Below are positions 26,085-35,369 of a stretch of DNA of 64,000 nt, piece by piece (position 1 is the stretch's first letter; each line of letters starts with the position of its first letter). A program made the position numbers and the translations under genes. The stretch is from Granulicella sp. 5B5 (GTDB lineage Bacteria; Acidobacteriota; Terriglobia; Terriglobales; Acidobacteriaceae). The notes beneath the pieces were generated by a model. It saw only the letters and a list, made by a program, of their open reading frames with translations. It was not told where the DNA came from and ran no database searches. The stretch is from assembly GCF_014083945.1 (NCBI RefSeq), contig NZ_CP046444.1, positions 3,596,001 through 3,660,000 on the forward strand, in the 5' to 3' direction.

Positions 26085-27683
26085 ATGGCTACAAGACGAG
26101 CCGACAGTAGTTCCGCAATTTATCTGATTGGAGGCGGCATCGCCTCGCTCGCCGCAGCCGCGTTCTTCATCCGTGATGGGGACATCCTGGGCAGGGACAT
26201 CACGATCCTGGAGGAATCGGGCAAGACCGGCGGAAGCCTTGACGCAGCCGGAAGTCCGGAAGAGGGTTATGTTATGCGGGGAGGCCGCATGATCGAGAGC
26301 AAATATCTTTGCACCTTCGACCTGTTCTCCTCGATTCCGGGCGTCGACGAGCGCAAGACCGTCACCCAGGAGATCTTCGAATGGAACGAGGTGATGAAGA
26401 CTTCGTCCAAAGCTAGACTGTTCCGCGATGGCCACAGGGTCACGGCCCCGGGGTTCGGATTGACAGAACGGCATATTCTGGCGATCGAGCGACTGGGTCT
26501 GAAGTCGGAGGCGTTGCTGGGAAGAGCTAGCATTTCAGAGCAATTCGATCCGTCGTTCTTTGAAACCGATTTCTGGTTCATGTGGTGCACGACGTTCGCC
26601 TTCCAGCCCTGGCACAGCGCGGTTGAGTTCAAGCGGTATCTGTTGCGCTTCACCCACATGGTTTCGGGCTTCAACACCCTGGGCGGGATCATGCGAACCG
26701 TCTACAACCAATACGACTCGATGGTGCGTCCTCTTAAAAAATGGCTGGTGGAGCGTGGCGTTCGGTTTGAGTTTGACACTCGTGTCACCGATCTTGATCT
26801 CTGTTATGACGCTTCGGGTTATGCGGTCGAGCTCATCGTCTTCGAACGCGCCGGGCATCGGGATGAGATAAGGGTAGGTCAGAAGGACTGCGTCGTGGTT
26901 ACGTTGGGCTCTATGACCGAGGCGTCCAGCCTAGGCTCGATGGATTCGGCTCCGCCGCTGAGAGGGAAATCGGACGGCGGTTCCTGGATGCTGTGGGAGA
27001 AGATCGCCGCGACCCAGCCGCAGTTTGGTCGTCCCGCTAATTTTAGCGACCACATTGATGAATCGAAATGGGTCTCCTTCACCGCGACCCTGCACGACCC
27101 AACCTTCTTTCGCCTTATCCGGGACCTGACCGGAAACGTGCCCGGGGAGGGCGGACTCATCACCTTTCAGGAGTCCAGTTGGTTAGTATCGATCGTATTG
27201 CCTCACCAGCCTCACTTCATCGGCCAGCCGGAGAACGTAGAGGTCCTCTGGGGCTATGGTCTGTTGGTGGACAAGCCGGGCGACTTCGTCAAGAAGCCGA
27301 TGTCGACGTGTACCGGCAGGGAGATTCTGACAGAGATTCTAGGGCACCTGAGAATTCAGGCGGAAGCACCCAGGATCCTTGAGACCTGCATCTGTATCCC
27401 GTGCATGATGCCGTTCGTGACCAGCCAATTTCTGCGTCGCGCGAAGGGCGACCGACCGGCAGTGGTCCCGGCTCGATCGAAGAACCTTGCCTTTATCGGG
27501 CAATTTTGCGAATTGCCGGACGATGTGGTCTTCACCGTCGAATACTCCGTTCGCTCCGCGCAAACGGCCGCATATTCTTTACTCGGGCTCAAACGAGCAC
27601 CGCCAGCTGTCTACAAGGGACAACACAAGCCGCGCGTTTTACTGGAGGCCTTCCGGGCGCTACATAGTAAGAAAGAATCGTGA
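26085..27683 (+). CDS. ohyA: Oleate hydratase (myosin-cross-reactive antigen family)
   Basis: A 532-residue FAD protein adding water across the cis-9 double bond of unsaturated fatty acids to give 10-hydroxy acids. The FAD motif is YLIGGGIASLAAAAFF (about 12-27), followed by GGSLDAAGSPEEGYVMRGGR, a signature of the family. FWFMWCTTFAFQPWHSA and ICIPCMMPFVTSQFL are further blocks. Start ATG 26085 gives the usual spacing to the FAD motif; the earlier in-frame opening at 25998 overlaps nemA. Such enzymes detoxify free unsaturated fatty acids. With the Cfa gene next to it and a desaturase at 5.9 kb, it suggests acyl-chain remodelling. Confidence 0.92.
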   Translation: MATRRADSSSAIYLIGGGIASLAAAAFFIRDGDILGRDITILEESGKTGGSLDAAGSPEEGYVMRGGRMIESKYLCTFDLFSSIPGVDERKTVTQEIFEWNEVMKTSSKARLFRDGHRVTAPGFGLTERHILAIERLGLKSEALLGRASISEQFDPSFFETDFWFMWCTTFAFQPWHSAVEFKRYLLRFTHMVSGFNTLGGIMRTVYNQYDSMVRPLKKWLVERGVRFEFDTRVTDLDLCYDASGYAVELIVFERAGHRDEIRVGQKDCVVVTLGSMTEASSLGSMDSAPPLRGKSDGGSWMLWEKIAATQPQFGRPANFSDHIDESKWVSFTATLHDPTFFRLIRDLTGNVPGEGGLITFQESSWLVSIVLPHQPHFIGQPENVEVLWGYGLLVDKPGDFVKKPMSTCTGREILTEILGHLRIQAEAPRILETCICIPCMMPFVTSQFLRRAKGDRPAVVPARSKNLAFIGQFCELPDDVVFTVEYSVRSAQTAAYSLLGLKRAPPAVYKGQHKPRVLLEAFRALHSKKES

Positions 27684-27822
27684 AACCCCTTGGAACGTTC
27701 ATCCTGAGCTTCGTTGCTTCTCACTTCAAAGACATCGGCATCGATCCCTATCGAGACAGTGTTGATCTCAGCGGCAGAAGCGTTTGAACTGCGATCAAAG
27801 TAGTTTTTAGAATGCATGAGCG

Positions 27823-29181
27823 ATGGAATCTTCATCGCTCGCACTTCGTTCAGACGGAGGCATGTGGAGGATGTCGAGCGCTACTGAGTCGCAGAGAGCC
27901 AAGATGCTCGCCGATCTATTTCGGGGCTATGATGGCCCACCGTTTTCGATCCGTGTGTGGAACGGATGGAGTTGGTCTTTCCGCGAGCAAGAAGTACCAG
28001 TGTTTTCCTTGGTCTTTGAAGTTCCAGGAGCGTTAGATGCGCTGGTGATTGAGCCGAGCGAGCTTACCTTAGGGGAAGCGTTTGTTCGTGGCGATATAAG
28101 CATTCGAGGCGACATCTTCGCCGCATTCTCGCTCGCGGAACATGTCTTCAACCGCCCTCGGGCGTTCCGGCAACGACTGCTTGAAAACTTCGCTAGGACG
28201 TTTTTGAGTCTACGGCAATGGATCGGACGGGGGTCGCGGCACTCTCTCGGGCGGGACCGGTCGTCGATTTCTATTCATTATGATCAGCCGCTTGAATCCT
28301 TCCGGCCGTGGCTCGGCAGAACAATGGCATACTCCTGTGCCTACTTTCGAACCCCTGACGATACTCTCGATGCCGCGCAAACTCAGAAGCTTGACCTTGT
28401 CTGTCAGAAACTGCGCTTGCAGCCACTTAACTCAGTTTTGGATATCGGATGCGGTTGGGGGAGCCTCGTTCTTTTTGCGGCTGAGAACTATCAGGTAGAG
28501 GCCCTGGGCATCACGTTGAGTTGTTGTCAGGCAAACGTTGCAAAGGAGCGGATCGAACAGGAAAGACTAGGGCAAAGCTGTACGGTAGCGCTGCGAGATT
28601 ACCGCGACCAGGCAAGTCTCCCAACGAGATTCGACAAGATCGCAAGCATCGGTATGTTTGAGCATGTAGGTCTCAGGGGACTGCCTCGATACTTCGAGAT
28701 CGCCCATCGGTTACTGAAACCCGGCGGGGTGTTTCTTAATCATGGGATTGCACGTTCGCAGGGGTCGCCGCCACGAAAGGCCTCCTTTATAGATAAGCAT
28801 GTCTTCCCGGATAGTGAGCTTGTCACGCTGTCCGAGGCTATTCGGGCCGCGGAGTGCGCCGGCTTTGAAGTGCGTGATGTGGAGAATCTTCGTGAGCACT
28901 ATGAGCTGACGTTGCGCCATTGGGTGCATGGACTCGAGAGGGATGCGGCTGCAGTACTGAAGCACGTATCCGAAAGCACCTATCGCACGTGGCTTTTGTA
29001 CATGGCAGGTTCAGCGGCAGCATTTCGTCGAGGCGATCTCGGTGTCTATCAACTTCTTCTGAGCCGTCCGGATCGAGGCGATAGCCGTCTTCCGCTGACT
29101 CGTGAAGCGTGGTACTCCCACGGTTCCTGTGAACGGAATGTGCTCCCTTCCCGGCAGAGAGAGCTGATCGGGGATCGCTGA
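27823..29181 (+). CDS. cfa: Cyclopropane-fatty-acyl-phospholipid synthase
   Basis: A 452-residue SAM-dependent enzyme that methylenates double bonds of membrane lipids, a common change on entry into stationary phase, acid or low-oxygen stress. The SAM motif is VLDIGCGWGSLVLFAA (about residue 205). YSCAYFRTPDDTLDAAQ and IASIGMFEHVG are Cfa blocks, and the C-terminal HYELTLRHW segment is present. ATG 27823 is an estimate; several internal ATGs follow, and the first 30 residues look poorly conserved. No operator of its own is seen, so read-through from the dehydrogenase/oleate-hydratase genes is plausible (139-base gap). Confidence 0.92.
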   Translation: MESSSLALRSDGGMWRMSSATESQRAKMLADLFRGYDGPPFSIRVWNGWSWSFREQEVPVFSLVFEVPGALDALVIEPSELTLGEAFVRGDISIRGDIFAAFSLAEHVFNRPRAFRQRLLENFARTFLSLRQWIGRGSRHSLGRDRSSISIHYDQPLESFRPWLGRTMAYSCAYFRTPDDTLDAAQTQKLDLVCQKLRLQPLNSVLDIGCGWGSLVLFAAENYQVEALGITLSCCQANVAKERIEQERLGQSCTVALRDYRDQASLPTRFDKIASIGMFEHVGLRGLPRYFEIAHRLLKPGGVFLNHGIARSQGSPPRKASFIDKHVFPDSELVTLSEAIRAAECAGFEVRDVENLREHYELTLRHWVHGLERDAAAVLKHVSESTYRTWLLYMAGSAAAFRRGDLGVYQLLLSRPDRGDSRLPLTREAWYSHGSCERNVLPSRQRELIGDR

Positions 29182-29324
29182 TCTGGGCTGTCGACGCCGC
29201 TGAGACCGTCAGTCCTCTATCGATCAAGAGAACCTCCTTCCGATTACGGCTCGATCATTCGGAGCTTTCCAAATAACCGCGTTATGCTCTCCGATATTGA
29301 GAAAAGATTAGCTATGGGTTTCGT

Positions 29325-29340
29325 TGTGATGCGCGTCACA
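29325..29340 (+). promoter_or_regulatory. CRP/FNR-type operator of the second stress gene
   Basis: TGTGATGCGCGTCACA, perfect in both arms. TATCGT (29363-29368) is the -10 candidate, centre at -42.5 and start near 29375, leaving an 18-base leader with GGAGAG before ATG 29393. Confidence 0.78.
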
Positions 29341-29392
29341 GCACGACGCCGAGAGAAGAGGATATCGTTCTGCTTGAACGGAGAGCGAACGT

Positions 29393-30271
29393 ATGGCCGC
29401 ACGACCGATTCCTGCCAAGGTTCCAGCGATGCGGGTAGCTGTGGAGTACGCGCTGAGAAAATTAGTGGTTGCCCACGATGCCTCCGCGGCATCGGCAAGA
29501 GCGCTGAACGATGCGATCTTCCTGGCAAAGAAATTCAAGTCGGAGATCCTCGTCGCACATATCGAATCGATGGGCGACGAGGTTTTTCGAGAGGAGAGCG
29601 CGGACGACCATATCGATCTCGGAACGGTTGGAAGTCTTCTTACCGCGGACGGTATAAAAAATCGGGAGATACTTCGCGCCGGGGTAGTTGGGGATGCGCT
29701 GTTCAATATCTGCTGCGATGAGCATGTTGACCTTCTGCTGCTCGGCGCCTATGGCTACGGGCCTCAGGACCGGTCGACGCTGGGGTCCACTGCGGAGAAC
29801 CTGCTCCGCGCCATCCCGTGTCCGGCATTGACGTATGGACCGAGTGTTACTTCCTCGCTCTCGTCCATTGGAGACAATGGGCCGATCCTGGTTCCCATTT
29901 CTCTGCCCAGCAACGACGCCGAGCTGCAACAGGCCATTGCGATCGCAAAGTTGTTCGGTGCCAAACTCGAGCTTCTACATGTCGAAGATCTTGGGGGCAT
30001 ATCGGATCTACCGCGGGACGTACGGGATACTGAGCAGGACTGGGGAGAGTTGACCTCTCGACTAAGAGGAGAAGGTGTCTCACTGGGCTGGTCCGTCCTC
30101 CGTGGGAGGCCGGTAGAGGTCATCTTGGGACGAAGTCTTGAGTTGGACAGTCCATTTATTTTGATGCCCCTCAGGTGGGGTGAGCGGCTCTCTTCGATGA
30201 CGTCGGATAACGTTGGGGCGCATGTGATCCGCAGCTCCAAGGTCCCTGTCATGACCTATCGCGTTGAATAG
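29393..30271 (+). CDS. Tandem universal stress protein (UspA family), second copy
   Basis: A 292-residue protein with two Usp domains (about residues 22-145 and 158-290). The first keeps the ATP loop G-x2-G-x9-G(S/T) in LGAYGYGPQDRSTLGS; in the second, MPLRWGERLSSMTSDNVGAHVI lacks it. It is not a recent copy of the 2194-3138 gene, as the two differ throughout. It carries its own operator and closes the operator-controlled half of the island, so stress proteins bracket that half at both ends. Role by family: survival during growth arrest. Confidence 0.9.
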   Translation: MAARPIPAKVPAMRVAVEYALRKLVVAHDASAASARALNDAIFLAKKFKSEILVAHIESMGDEVFREESADDHIDLGTVGSLLTADGIKNREILRAGVVGDALFNICCDEHVDLLLLGAYGYGPQDRSTLGSTAENLLRAIPCPALTYGPSVTSSLSSIGDNGPILVPISLPSNDAELQQAIAIAKLFGAKLELLHVEDLGGISDLPRDVRDTEQDWGELTSRLRGEGVSLGWSVLRGRPVEVILGRSLELDSPFILMPLRWGERLSSMTSDNVGAHVIRSSKVPVMTYRVE

Positions 30272-30400
30272 CCAGCGGTGAGATAAAACTCTTGGGCGCC
30301 CATCTCCTTTGACCGGGATGAATCCAGGTCGATCGAGTATTACAAGGACGTACCGAAGGCCGTTATTCTCACCACACCTCGGGAGATTTTAAAACGTTCG

Positions 30401-30424
30401 CGAGCAAGTAAGCTGACTTGTTCG
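30401..30424. terminator. Hairpin between the stress gene and the azoreductase remnant
   Basis: CGAGCAAGT (30401-30409) and ACTTGTTCG (30416-30424) pair over nine positions with one G-T wobble around AAGCTG. It lies between convergent genes. No T-run follows. The rest of 30272-30534 shows nothing I can name. Confidence 0.35.
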
Positions 30425-30534
30425 GTCTCCTGCCGGAGTGCCGCCAGCCGCGAAGCGTCAACGGCAAACGAAGGAGCTTGCTCCGCTGACCGCGAGCACC
30501 GACTTACCTGTTATGACTGCCATCATGATCGCCG

Positions 30535-31126
30535 TTAGCGAGTGGCTGCGAGGACGGCAGGACGAAACTGCGCGACCAACTCTTCGACGGTCGTTGAACC
30601 GAAGGAAACTGCGGCCGTGGTGATCCCGATAAAGGCGAGGATGCGTTTGAGGTAACCAGACTCATAGTCGGATGCGGAAGCAGGCAGGCCTTCGTCATAG
30701 ATGCCGCCTGAGGCGATAATGATTTTGCAGGTTTTCCCAGTGACCAGACCTTTGCGTTCGGGCGGACCGGAGTGGGTGACGCGAGGGCGAACGATGAGGT
30801 CGATCCAGGCCTTCAAATTGGCGGGCACGGTGAAGTTGTACATGGGGGTTCCGATGAGGATCTCGTCCGCCGAGAGGAGTTCGGCGATCAACTCGTCGGA
30901 CACAGCCAAAGCTCGTTGCATCCCCGGTGTGTGCTTGTCCTCGGGGAAAGATGCCGGTAATCCATGGGGTACTGACGTACGGTAAGTTGCTTTCGGCCAG
31001 GTCGCGCAGAACGACCTTTCCGTCAGAGTGCTTTGTTTGCCATGCTGTGACAAAGTCATGGCTGAGCGTACGCGAGATTGAGCTACGGCCACGAGGGCTT
31101 GATTGGATGTTGAGCAGCGTAGGCAT
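30535..31126 (-). pseudogene. azoR: FMN-dependent NADH-azoreductase (AzoR/AcpD family), frameshifted
   Basis: ATG 31126 begins LLNIQSSPRGRSSISRTLS, a typical AzoR start. The frame then fails at a run of four G (30943-30946 on the plus strand). Before it the protein reads ITGIFP; in the next frame it goes on EDKHTPGMQRALAVSDELI and LIGTPMYNFTVPANLKAWID to the normal end near residue 197. Removing one base joins the two parts seamlessly. Everything else is well preserved, so the mutation is recent or is a sequencing or assembly slip in a homopolymer. The enzyme would reduce quinones or azo compounds. It is divergent from marR with a shared operator. Confidence 0.82.
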
Positions 31127-31158
31127 ATGATTCCTTTCGAGAGCGGCTCGCGCCGGCT

Positions 31159-31191
31159 AATCAGATAGTCTAGCGTGTTGACTATCTGATT
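31159..31191. promoter_or_regulatory. Probable MarR operator between azoR and marR
   Basis: AATCAGATAGTC (31159-31170) and GACTATCTGATT (31180-31191) are a perfect 12-base inverted repeat with a 9-base spacer. It lies between the divergent starts of the azoreductase and marR genes, the normal place for a MarR autoregulatory site. Confidence 0.75.
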
Positions 31192-31237
31192 CAAGCTAGT
31201 CATACCGACTGGAATTGGTCAAGAAGGTTTACTAAAA

Positions 31238-31690
31238 ATGAGGAGAGTTCTGCCTAATGTCGCTCGAAGCTTGATGATGGCATCACGAGCGCATACGGCC
31301 GCCGTGACAGCCCGGCTGGCGCTGCGTGGATACGATGATTTTCCGTTTGCGTCGGCGAGCCTGCTGTGGCTGATGGATGAAGGCGGTACGCGGTCAACGG
31401 TGCTAGCGCAGCGGGCTGGCGTGACCAAACAGGCGATAAGCCAACTGGTTCGACTGATGGAGCGGCAGGGATATCTGGAGCAGGTTCCGGATCCAACCGA
31501 TACGCGGGCGAAGGTGGTGCGGATGACCGAACGCGGTGAGGCTGTGAAGACCGCTTGCGTCGAGGTTCGAGAAGAGTTAAATCGAAAGTTGGCGGGGGCC
31601 CTGGGAATGAATGAGGCTGGGCGGTTGGAGGAGAATCTAGACGCTGCCGCAGGTTTGTTTGGGAAGATTGCCGGGGCGAGTCCTCAATAA
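31238..31690 (+). CDS. MarR-family transcriptional regulator
   Basis: A 150-residue winged-helix repressor. The DNA-recognition helix region is RSTVLAQRAGVTKQAISQLV (about residues 52-71), followed by the wing VPDPTDTRAKVVRMTERG, both standard for MarR. Divergent from the frameshifted azoreductase gene with a perfect inverted repeat in between. By analogy with MarR/azoreductase pairs it probably senses quinones or other electrophiles. With azoR broken, its present target may be only itself. Confidence 0.9.
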   Translation: MRRVLPNVARSLMMASRAHTAAVTARLALRGYDDFPFASASLLWLMDEGGTRSTVLAQRAGVTKQAISQLVRLMERQGYLEQVPDPTDTRAKVVRMTERGEAVKTACVEVREELNRKLAGALGMNEAGRLEENLDAAAGLFGKIAGASPQ

Positions 31691-31758
31691 TAGACAACCC
31701 TCAATCGCTATCCTAACTGCCAGATGAGCCTGGCAACTACACGGCTTTGAACATTTTG

Positions 31759-32328
31759 ATGAATTACCTTAACTCGTTTGCTCTAGCAAGTAGGAAGTAT
31801 TACCCCGCCGCGGTGCGGATACTATTTGTCGCTGAGGCGCCGCCAGCATGCGAGAGCAAGAGGTTCTTCTATTTCACAGGTCTCCGGCAGGGAGATACCC
31901 TCTTCCTGGAGATGATGAAGACCCTATACCCTGCTGAAGTTGGGTACTCTGGGGAGCGATGCCGGGATGGATTTCCATCCAGAACGATACGACTCCGAAA
32001 ACCTGAACTGCTCAACAGGTTCAAGTCGGACGGCTTCTATTTGATTGACGCCTGCGAGCAACCCATGCCTCAAGGCGCGAATACGGCCCTGAAGGTTGCG
32101 CTCATGCAAGAGGCTTTGCCTGCACTAAAAGCAAAAGTCAGGTTGCTTTGCAGCGCGGAAACAACGGGAGTTTTATTGATTGGCGCGGTAACCTACGATG
32201 TCTGTGTCGAGGCTCTGAGAGACGAAGGGTTGAATGTCCTGAACAAGGCAGCCATCAACCATCCAGCACGCGGCGGACAGGTCCTCTTCAGGACGAAGCT
32301 CAGAGCGGCCCTGAACGCCCTGCTGTGA
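31759..32328 (+). CDS. Uncharacterised protein resembling uracil-DNA glycosylase fold
   Basis: A 189-residue soluble protein. The early block RILFVAEAPPACESKRFFYF resembles the GEAPG-type motif I of the uracil-DNA glycosylase superfamily. INHPARGGQ near the end could correspond to the HPSP-like motif II. The catalytic residues of classic families are not clearly conserved, so no activity is assigned. ATG 31759 is chosen over TTG 31747. It stands alone between marR and the end of zwf, and its codon use resembles the island rather than the host. Confidence 0.5.
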   Translation: MNYLNSFALASRKYYPAAVRILFVAEAPPACESKRFFYFTGLRQGDTLFLEMMKTLYPAEVGYSGERCRDGFPSRTIRLRKPELLNRFKSDGFYLIDACEQPMPQGANTALKVALMQEALPALKAKVRLLCSAETTGVLLIGAVTYDVCVEALRDEGLNVLNKAAINHPARGGQVLFRTKLRAALNALL

Positions 32329-32336
32329 ACGCGACT

Positions 32337-32489
32337 CTAGCGCTTCTTGAACTTCGGTTGCGCCGCGTTGCGCTTGAGCATATTCAGCTTTGTATTGGTT
32401 TTCGACGTTCCGCCGACAGGTAAACAGTCGATGTTGCCCTGCGCGAATTCCATCATCTTGAGAACGACCGTATCCTGCACACCTGGCAT
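32337..32489 (-). CDS. Small basic ORF, possibly the tail of a lost gene
   Basis: A 50-codon minus-strand frame (ATG 32489) reading MPGVQDTVVLKMMEFAQGN and ending in the lysine-rich AAQPKFKKR. The frame stays open to about 32541, upstream of the ATG, where a stop cuts it off. The composition looks protein-like, but I recognise no family and see no ribosome-binding site. It may be the remaining 3' end of a deleted gene. The rest of 32490-32661 holds nothing I can support. Confidence 0.25.
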   Translation of the reverse strand: MPGVQDTVVLKMMEFAQGNIDCLPVGGTSKTNTKLNMLKRNAAQPKFKKR

Positions 32490-32661
32490 CCGGAAAATTG
32501 GTTCGGGAGGCTCAACAGGATTGGCGCAGGGCCGCTGTTAAGCAGGCCGCAGGTGATGTTATCGAGCCAACTGGCCCATTTCATGAAGTTTCTGAGTTGC
32601 TTTCATGTGTTTGCCTCGAAGCAGCTACGGTCATTCGTCATGGATATCTCATGCAGTTGCA

Positions 32662-34059
32662 TCATTCTTTCGTCACTTTGCGGCCTGGATTATGCCAGTG
32701 ACCATCAGGGGCGATCAGCAGATCGGCGGCCCTCGGTCCCCATGTGTGGCGTTTGTAGGGACGAACTCGATGGTGCTTCTTCAGAATAGGGTCCACCGTC
32801 GCCCATGCGGCCTCAACTGCATCCTCGCGCGCAAAAAGCGCTCCATCGCCGATCATGGCATCACCTAGAAGCCGTTCGTAGGGGGTTTCCTCTCCTAGTC
32901 GCTGTTCGAGCAGACGCAGCTCCTTCTGAACCCCGACGAAGCTGTTCCCGGCGAGTTTGACCCGTGCTGCAAGAGCAATGTCTGAGCGGGGAGAGATGCG
33001 AAACCGTAGATAATTGCCGGGGCCGTCCGCCGAGACCGAGTCAGCGAAGAGCTTCTGAGGCGGTGGCTTCAACTCGACCAGCACTTCGGTTTCGGTGACC
33101 GGGAGATATTTCCCGGATCTCAGATACCACGGCACACCCTCCCACCGCCATGAGTCGATGAAGAGCCGAATCGCGGCGAAGGTTTCAACGTCGGAGTTCC
33201 GGGCCACGTCTGTCTCTTGTCGATAGCCTTCATATTGACCTCGTACTAGGTCATCCGGCGTGAGCGGCCGCATGGATTGAAAGACATTCGCTTGTTCTGT
33301 ATGAACGGCTCCGAAACCTTTGGTGGCGGGCGGCTCCATGGCCAGCAACGCAACGATCTGAAAGAGATGGTTTTGGATCACATCGCGCAAACACCCGGCT
33401 GTTTCATAGAACTTGCCGCGCTTACCCACGCCAAACGTCTCAGCCAGCGTGATCTGCACGCTGGCCACATAATTGCGGTTCCAGATAGGCTCCAGAAAAG
33501 AATTGGCAAAGCGGAAATAGAGGATGTTCATGATCGCTTCCTTGCCGAGGAAGTGATCGATACGGAAGATCGAATCTTCCGGAAACACGGAGTGCGCAAT
33601 ACGATTGAGTGCGCGTGCGGAAGCCAGATCTCGTCCGAATGGCTTCTCTACGATGACGCGAGCGTTCTTCGCAAGACCTGCTGTGCCGAGGCTCTTGATG
33701 ACCGTCCCGAAGAGCACGGGTGGGATTGCAAGATAGTAGGCTGGATGTTGCGCAGGGCCAAGTGCCTTCCCAATGGCGCGGAAAGTGTCCGGGTTCTCAT
33801 AATCGCCACTTACATAGGTCAACAGCGAGAGCAGGTGTTTGAGCGCGCGCTTATTGTCGACGCCGCCCGATCGCTCGATGCTGTCTGTCACTCGCTTGTG
33901 CAGCCGCTCTAAACTCCAGGCCGGCAAGGCAACTCCGATGACGGGGGCTGTAAGCACTCCTCGCTTCGCCATGGCATAGAGCGCAGGAAAGATCATTTTG
34001 TGTGCGAGATCACCGGTCACGCCGAAGAGTACCAGCACATCAGAACGGGGAACAGCCAT
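32662..34059 (-). CDS. zwf: Glucose-6-phosphate 1-dehydrogenase
   Basis: A 465-residue cytoplasmic enzyme that oxidises glucose-6-phosphate to 6-phosphogluconolactone with NADP, opening the oxidative pentose phosphate pathway. The nucleotide motif [10 protein letters not shown] is at the start. The active-site signature RIDHFLGKE is complete, and [11 protein letters not shown] precedes it. [21 protein letters not shown] and [10 protein letters not shown] are further blocks. Its ATG overlaps the stop of gnd (TGATG), so the two are translated together. No lactonase gene is present nearby. Upstream of glycogen-breakdown genes on the other strand. Confidence 0.95.
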   Translation of the reverse strand: MAVPRSDVLVLFGVTGDLAHKMIFPALYAMAKRGVLTAPVIGVALPAWSLERLHKRVTDSIERSGGVDNKRALKHLLSLLTYVSGDYENPDTFRAIGKALGPAQHPAYYLAIPPVLFGTVIKSLGTAGLAKNARVIVEKPFGRDLASARALNRIAHSVFPEDSIFRIDHFLGKEAIMNILYFRFANSFLEPIWNRNYVASVQITLAETFGVGKRGKFYETAGCLRDVIQNHLFQIVALLAMEPPATKGFGAVHTEQANVFQSMRPLTPDDLVRGQYEGYRQETDVARNSDVETFAAIRLFIDSWRWEGVPWYLRSGKYLPVTETEVLVELKPPPQKLFADSVSADGPGNYLRFRISPRSDIALAARVKLAGNSFVGVQKELRLLEQRLGEETPYERLLGDAMIGDGALFAREDAVEAAWATVDPILKKHHRVRPYKRHTWGPRAADLLIAPDGHWHNPGRKVTKE

Positions 34060-35081
34060 CAGGCGCCTCCAGCTTTCTTTTCCTTGTGACCGCCGAACTC
34101 ATACCGCAGTGCGGATAGAACTCTATCGGCGAAGTCGTCCTCGCCACGGGAGCTAAAACGTTCGAACAGAGCGGCACTCAGCACCGGGGCGGGTACGGAT
34201 TCGTCGATTGCCGCCTTGAGCGTCCACCGTCCCTCTCCCGAGTCCGAAACTCTGCCCTCGAACTTCGCTAGATCGGGGCTTTCGAGGAGGGACGCAGCAG
34301 CAAGATCCAGAAGCCAGGAAGAGATAACACTGCCACGCCTCCAGACTTCGGTGATGTCGGCAAGGTTCAGGTCATAGGCATAGTGCTCGGGATCGCGCAG
34401 AGGAGTGGTTTCAGCATCGATGGTACTTTTCTGCTTACCGGCGTTGGCATGATGGAGGATATTCAAGCCTTCTGCATAAGAGGCCATCATCCCGTACTCG
34501 ATCCCGTTGTGAACCATCTTCACGAAGTGCCCCGCGCCATTTGGGCCGCAATGCAGATAGCCGTGCTCGGCGGTTCCCCCGATCTTTTCGCGGCCGGGCG
34601 TACGCGGCGCTTCTTCGATTCCCGGAGCAAGAGCGATGAAGATAGGCTGGAGCCGTTGGACTACATCATCATCGCCGCCGATCATCAGGCAATAGCCCCG
34701 CTCCGATCCCCATACCCCACCACTGGTGCCGGCATCGACATAATGAATTCCCTTCGGCTTGAGTTCGGCTGCTCGACTGATGTCGTCATGATAGTAGGAG
34801 TTACCGCCGTCGATCACCACATCGTCGCTTGTGAGATGGGGAATAAGACTCTTCAAGGTCGAATCGACGACTGCGGCGGGAACCATCATCCAAATCGCGC
34901 GCGGCTCTTTCAATTTATGAGTGAAGTCCTCAATAGATGTCGCGCCGATTGCGCCTTCCTTTGCGAGCGTTTGCACGGCGTCAGCGTTGATATCGTATAC
35001 GACGCAATGGTGTCCGGCTTTCTGAAGACGCCGCACCATATTGATGCCCATCCTGCCTAACCCAATCATCCCTAGTTCCAT
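34059..35081 (-). CDS. gnd: 6-phosphogluconate dehydrogenase, decarboxylating (short form)
   Basis: A 340-residue enzyme making ribulose-5-phosphate, CO2 and NAD(P)H. Motifs: [15 protein letters not shown] (dinucleotide binding), [33 protein letters not shown] and [19 protein letters not shown] with the catalytic Lys and Asn. Its length and TSGGVWG variant are of the short GndA/YqeC type, often NAD-preferring, rather than the 470-residue form. First gene of the gnd-zwf pair; 121 bases separate it from the first in-frame start of the divergent ATPase frame. It feeds pentose phosphate to the phosphoketolase encoded at 47 kb. Confidence 0.94.
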   Translation of the reverse strand: MELGMIGLGRMGINMVRRLQKAGHHCVVYDINADAVQTLAKEGAIGATSIEDFTHKLKEPRAIWMMVPAAVVDSTLKSLIPHLTSDDVVIDGGNSYYHDDISRAAELKPKGIHYVDAGTSGGVWGSERGYCLMIGGDDDVVQRLQPIFIALAPGIEEAPRTPGREKIGGTAEHGYLHCGPNGAGHFVKMVHNGIEYGMMASYAEGLNILHHANAGKQKSTIDAETTPLRDPEHYAYDLNLADITEVWRRGSVISSWLLDLAAASLLESPDLAKFEGRVSDSGEGRWTLKAAIDESVPAPVLSAALFERFSSRGEDDFADRVLSALRYEFGGHKEKKAGGA

Positions 35082-35369
35082 TTTGTCCCCTTCATATGCT
35101 TAGGTCTCGGTCGCGAATACTCTTATCGCGTCGCGCTCACTGTGAAGTTGCACTCACTACTTGGATGCAGAAACAGCGTAAGTCGAGCCCAGGCGTAATT
35201 TGTGGGAGAACAGTACTTGCCAGGGAATTATTACTCAGCAATTACAGGCTACTTCTCTCTCTATGAGCAAAATGGCACAGCGTGTGTCGCTCGAGGGGGA
35301 CCATACTTTGAGAAGTTCGACTACTCAACGAGCCTCACTGAAGCCATTAAGAATAGGAGAGTGTCTATC

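Noticed and set aside
35145-35165. A GTGA...TCAC dyad upstream of the H+-ATPase gene
   Set aside because: The half-sites are eight bases apart instead of six, and no promoter lies at the class II distance, so it does not fit the operator set.
35202-35369. Upstream extension of the H+-ATPase frame
   Set aside because: The added 56 residues have unusual composition and no ribosome-binding site; a good site precedes GTG 35370.
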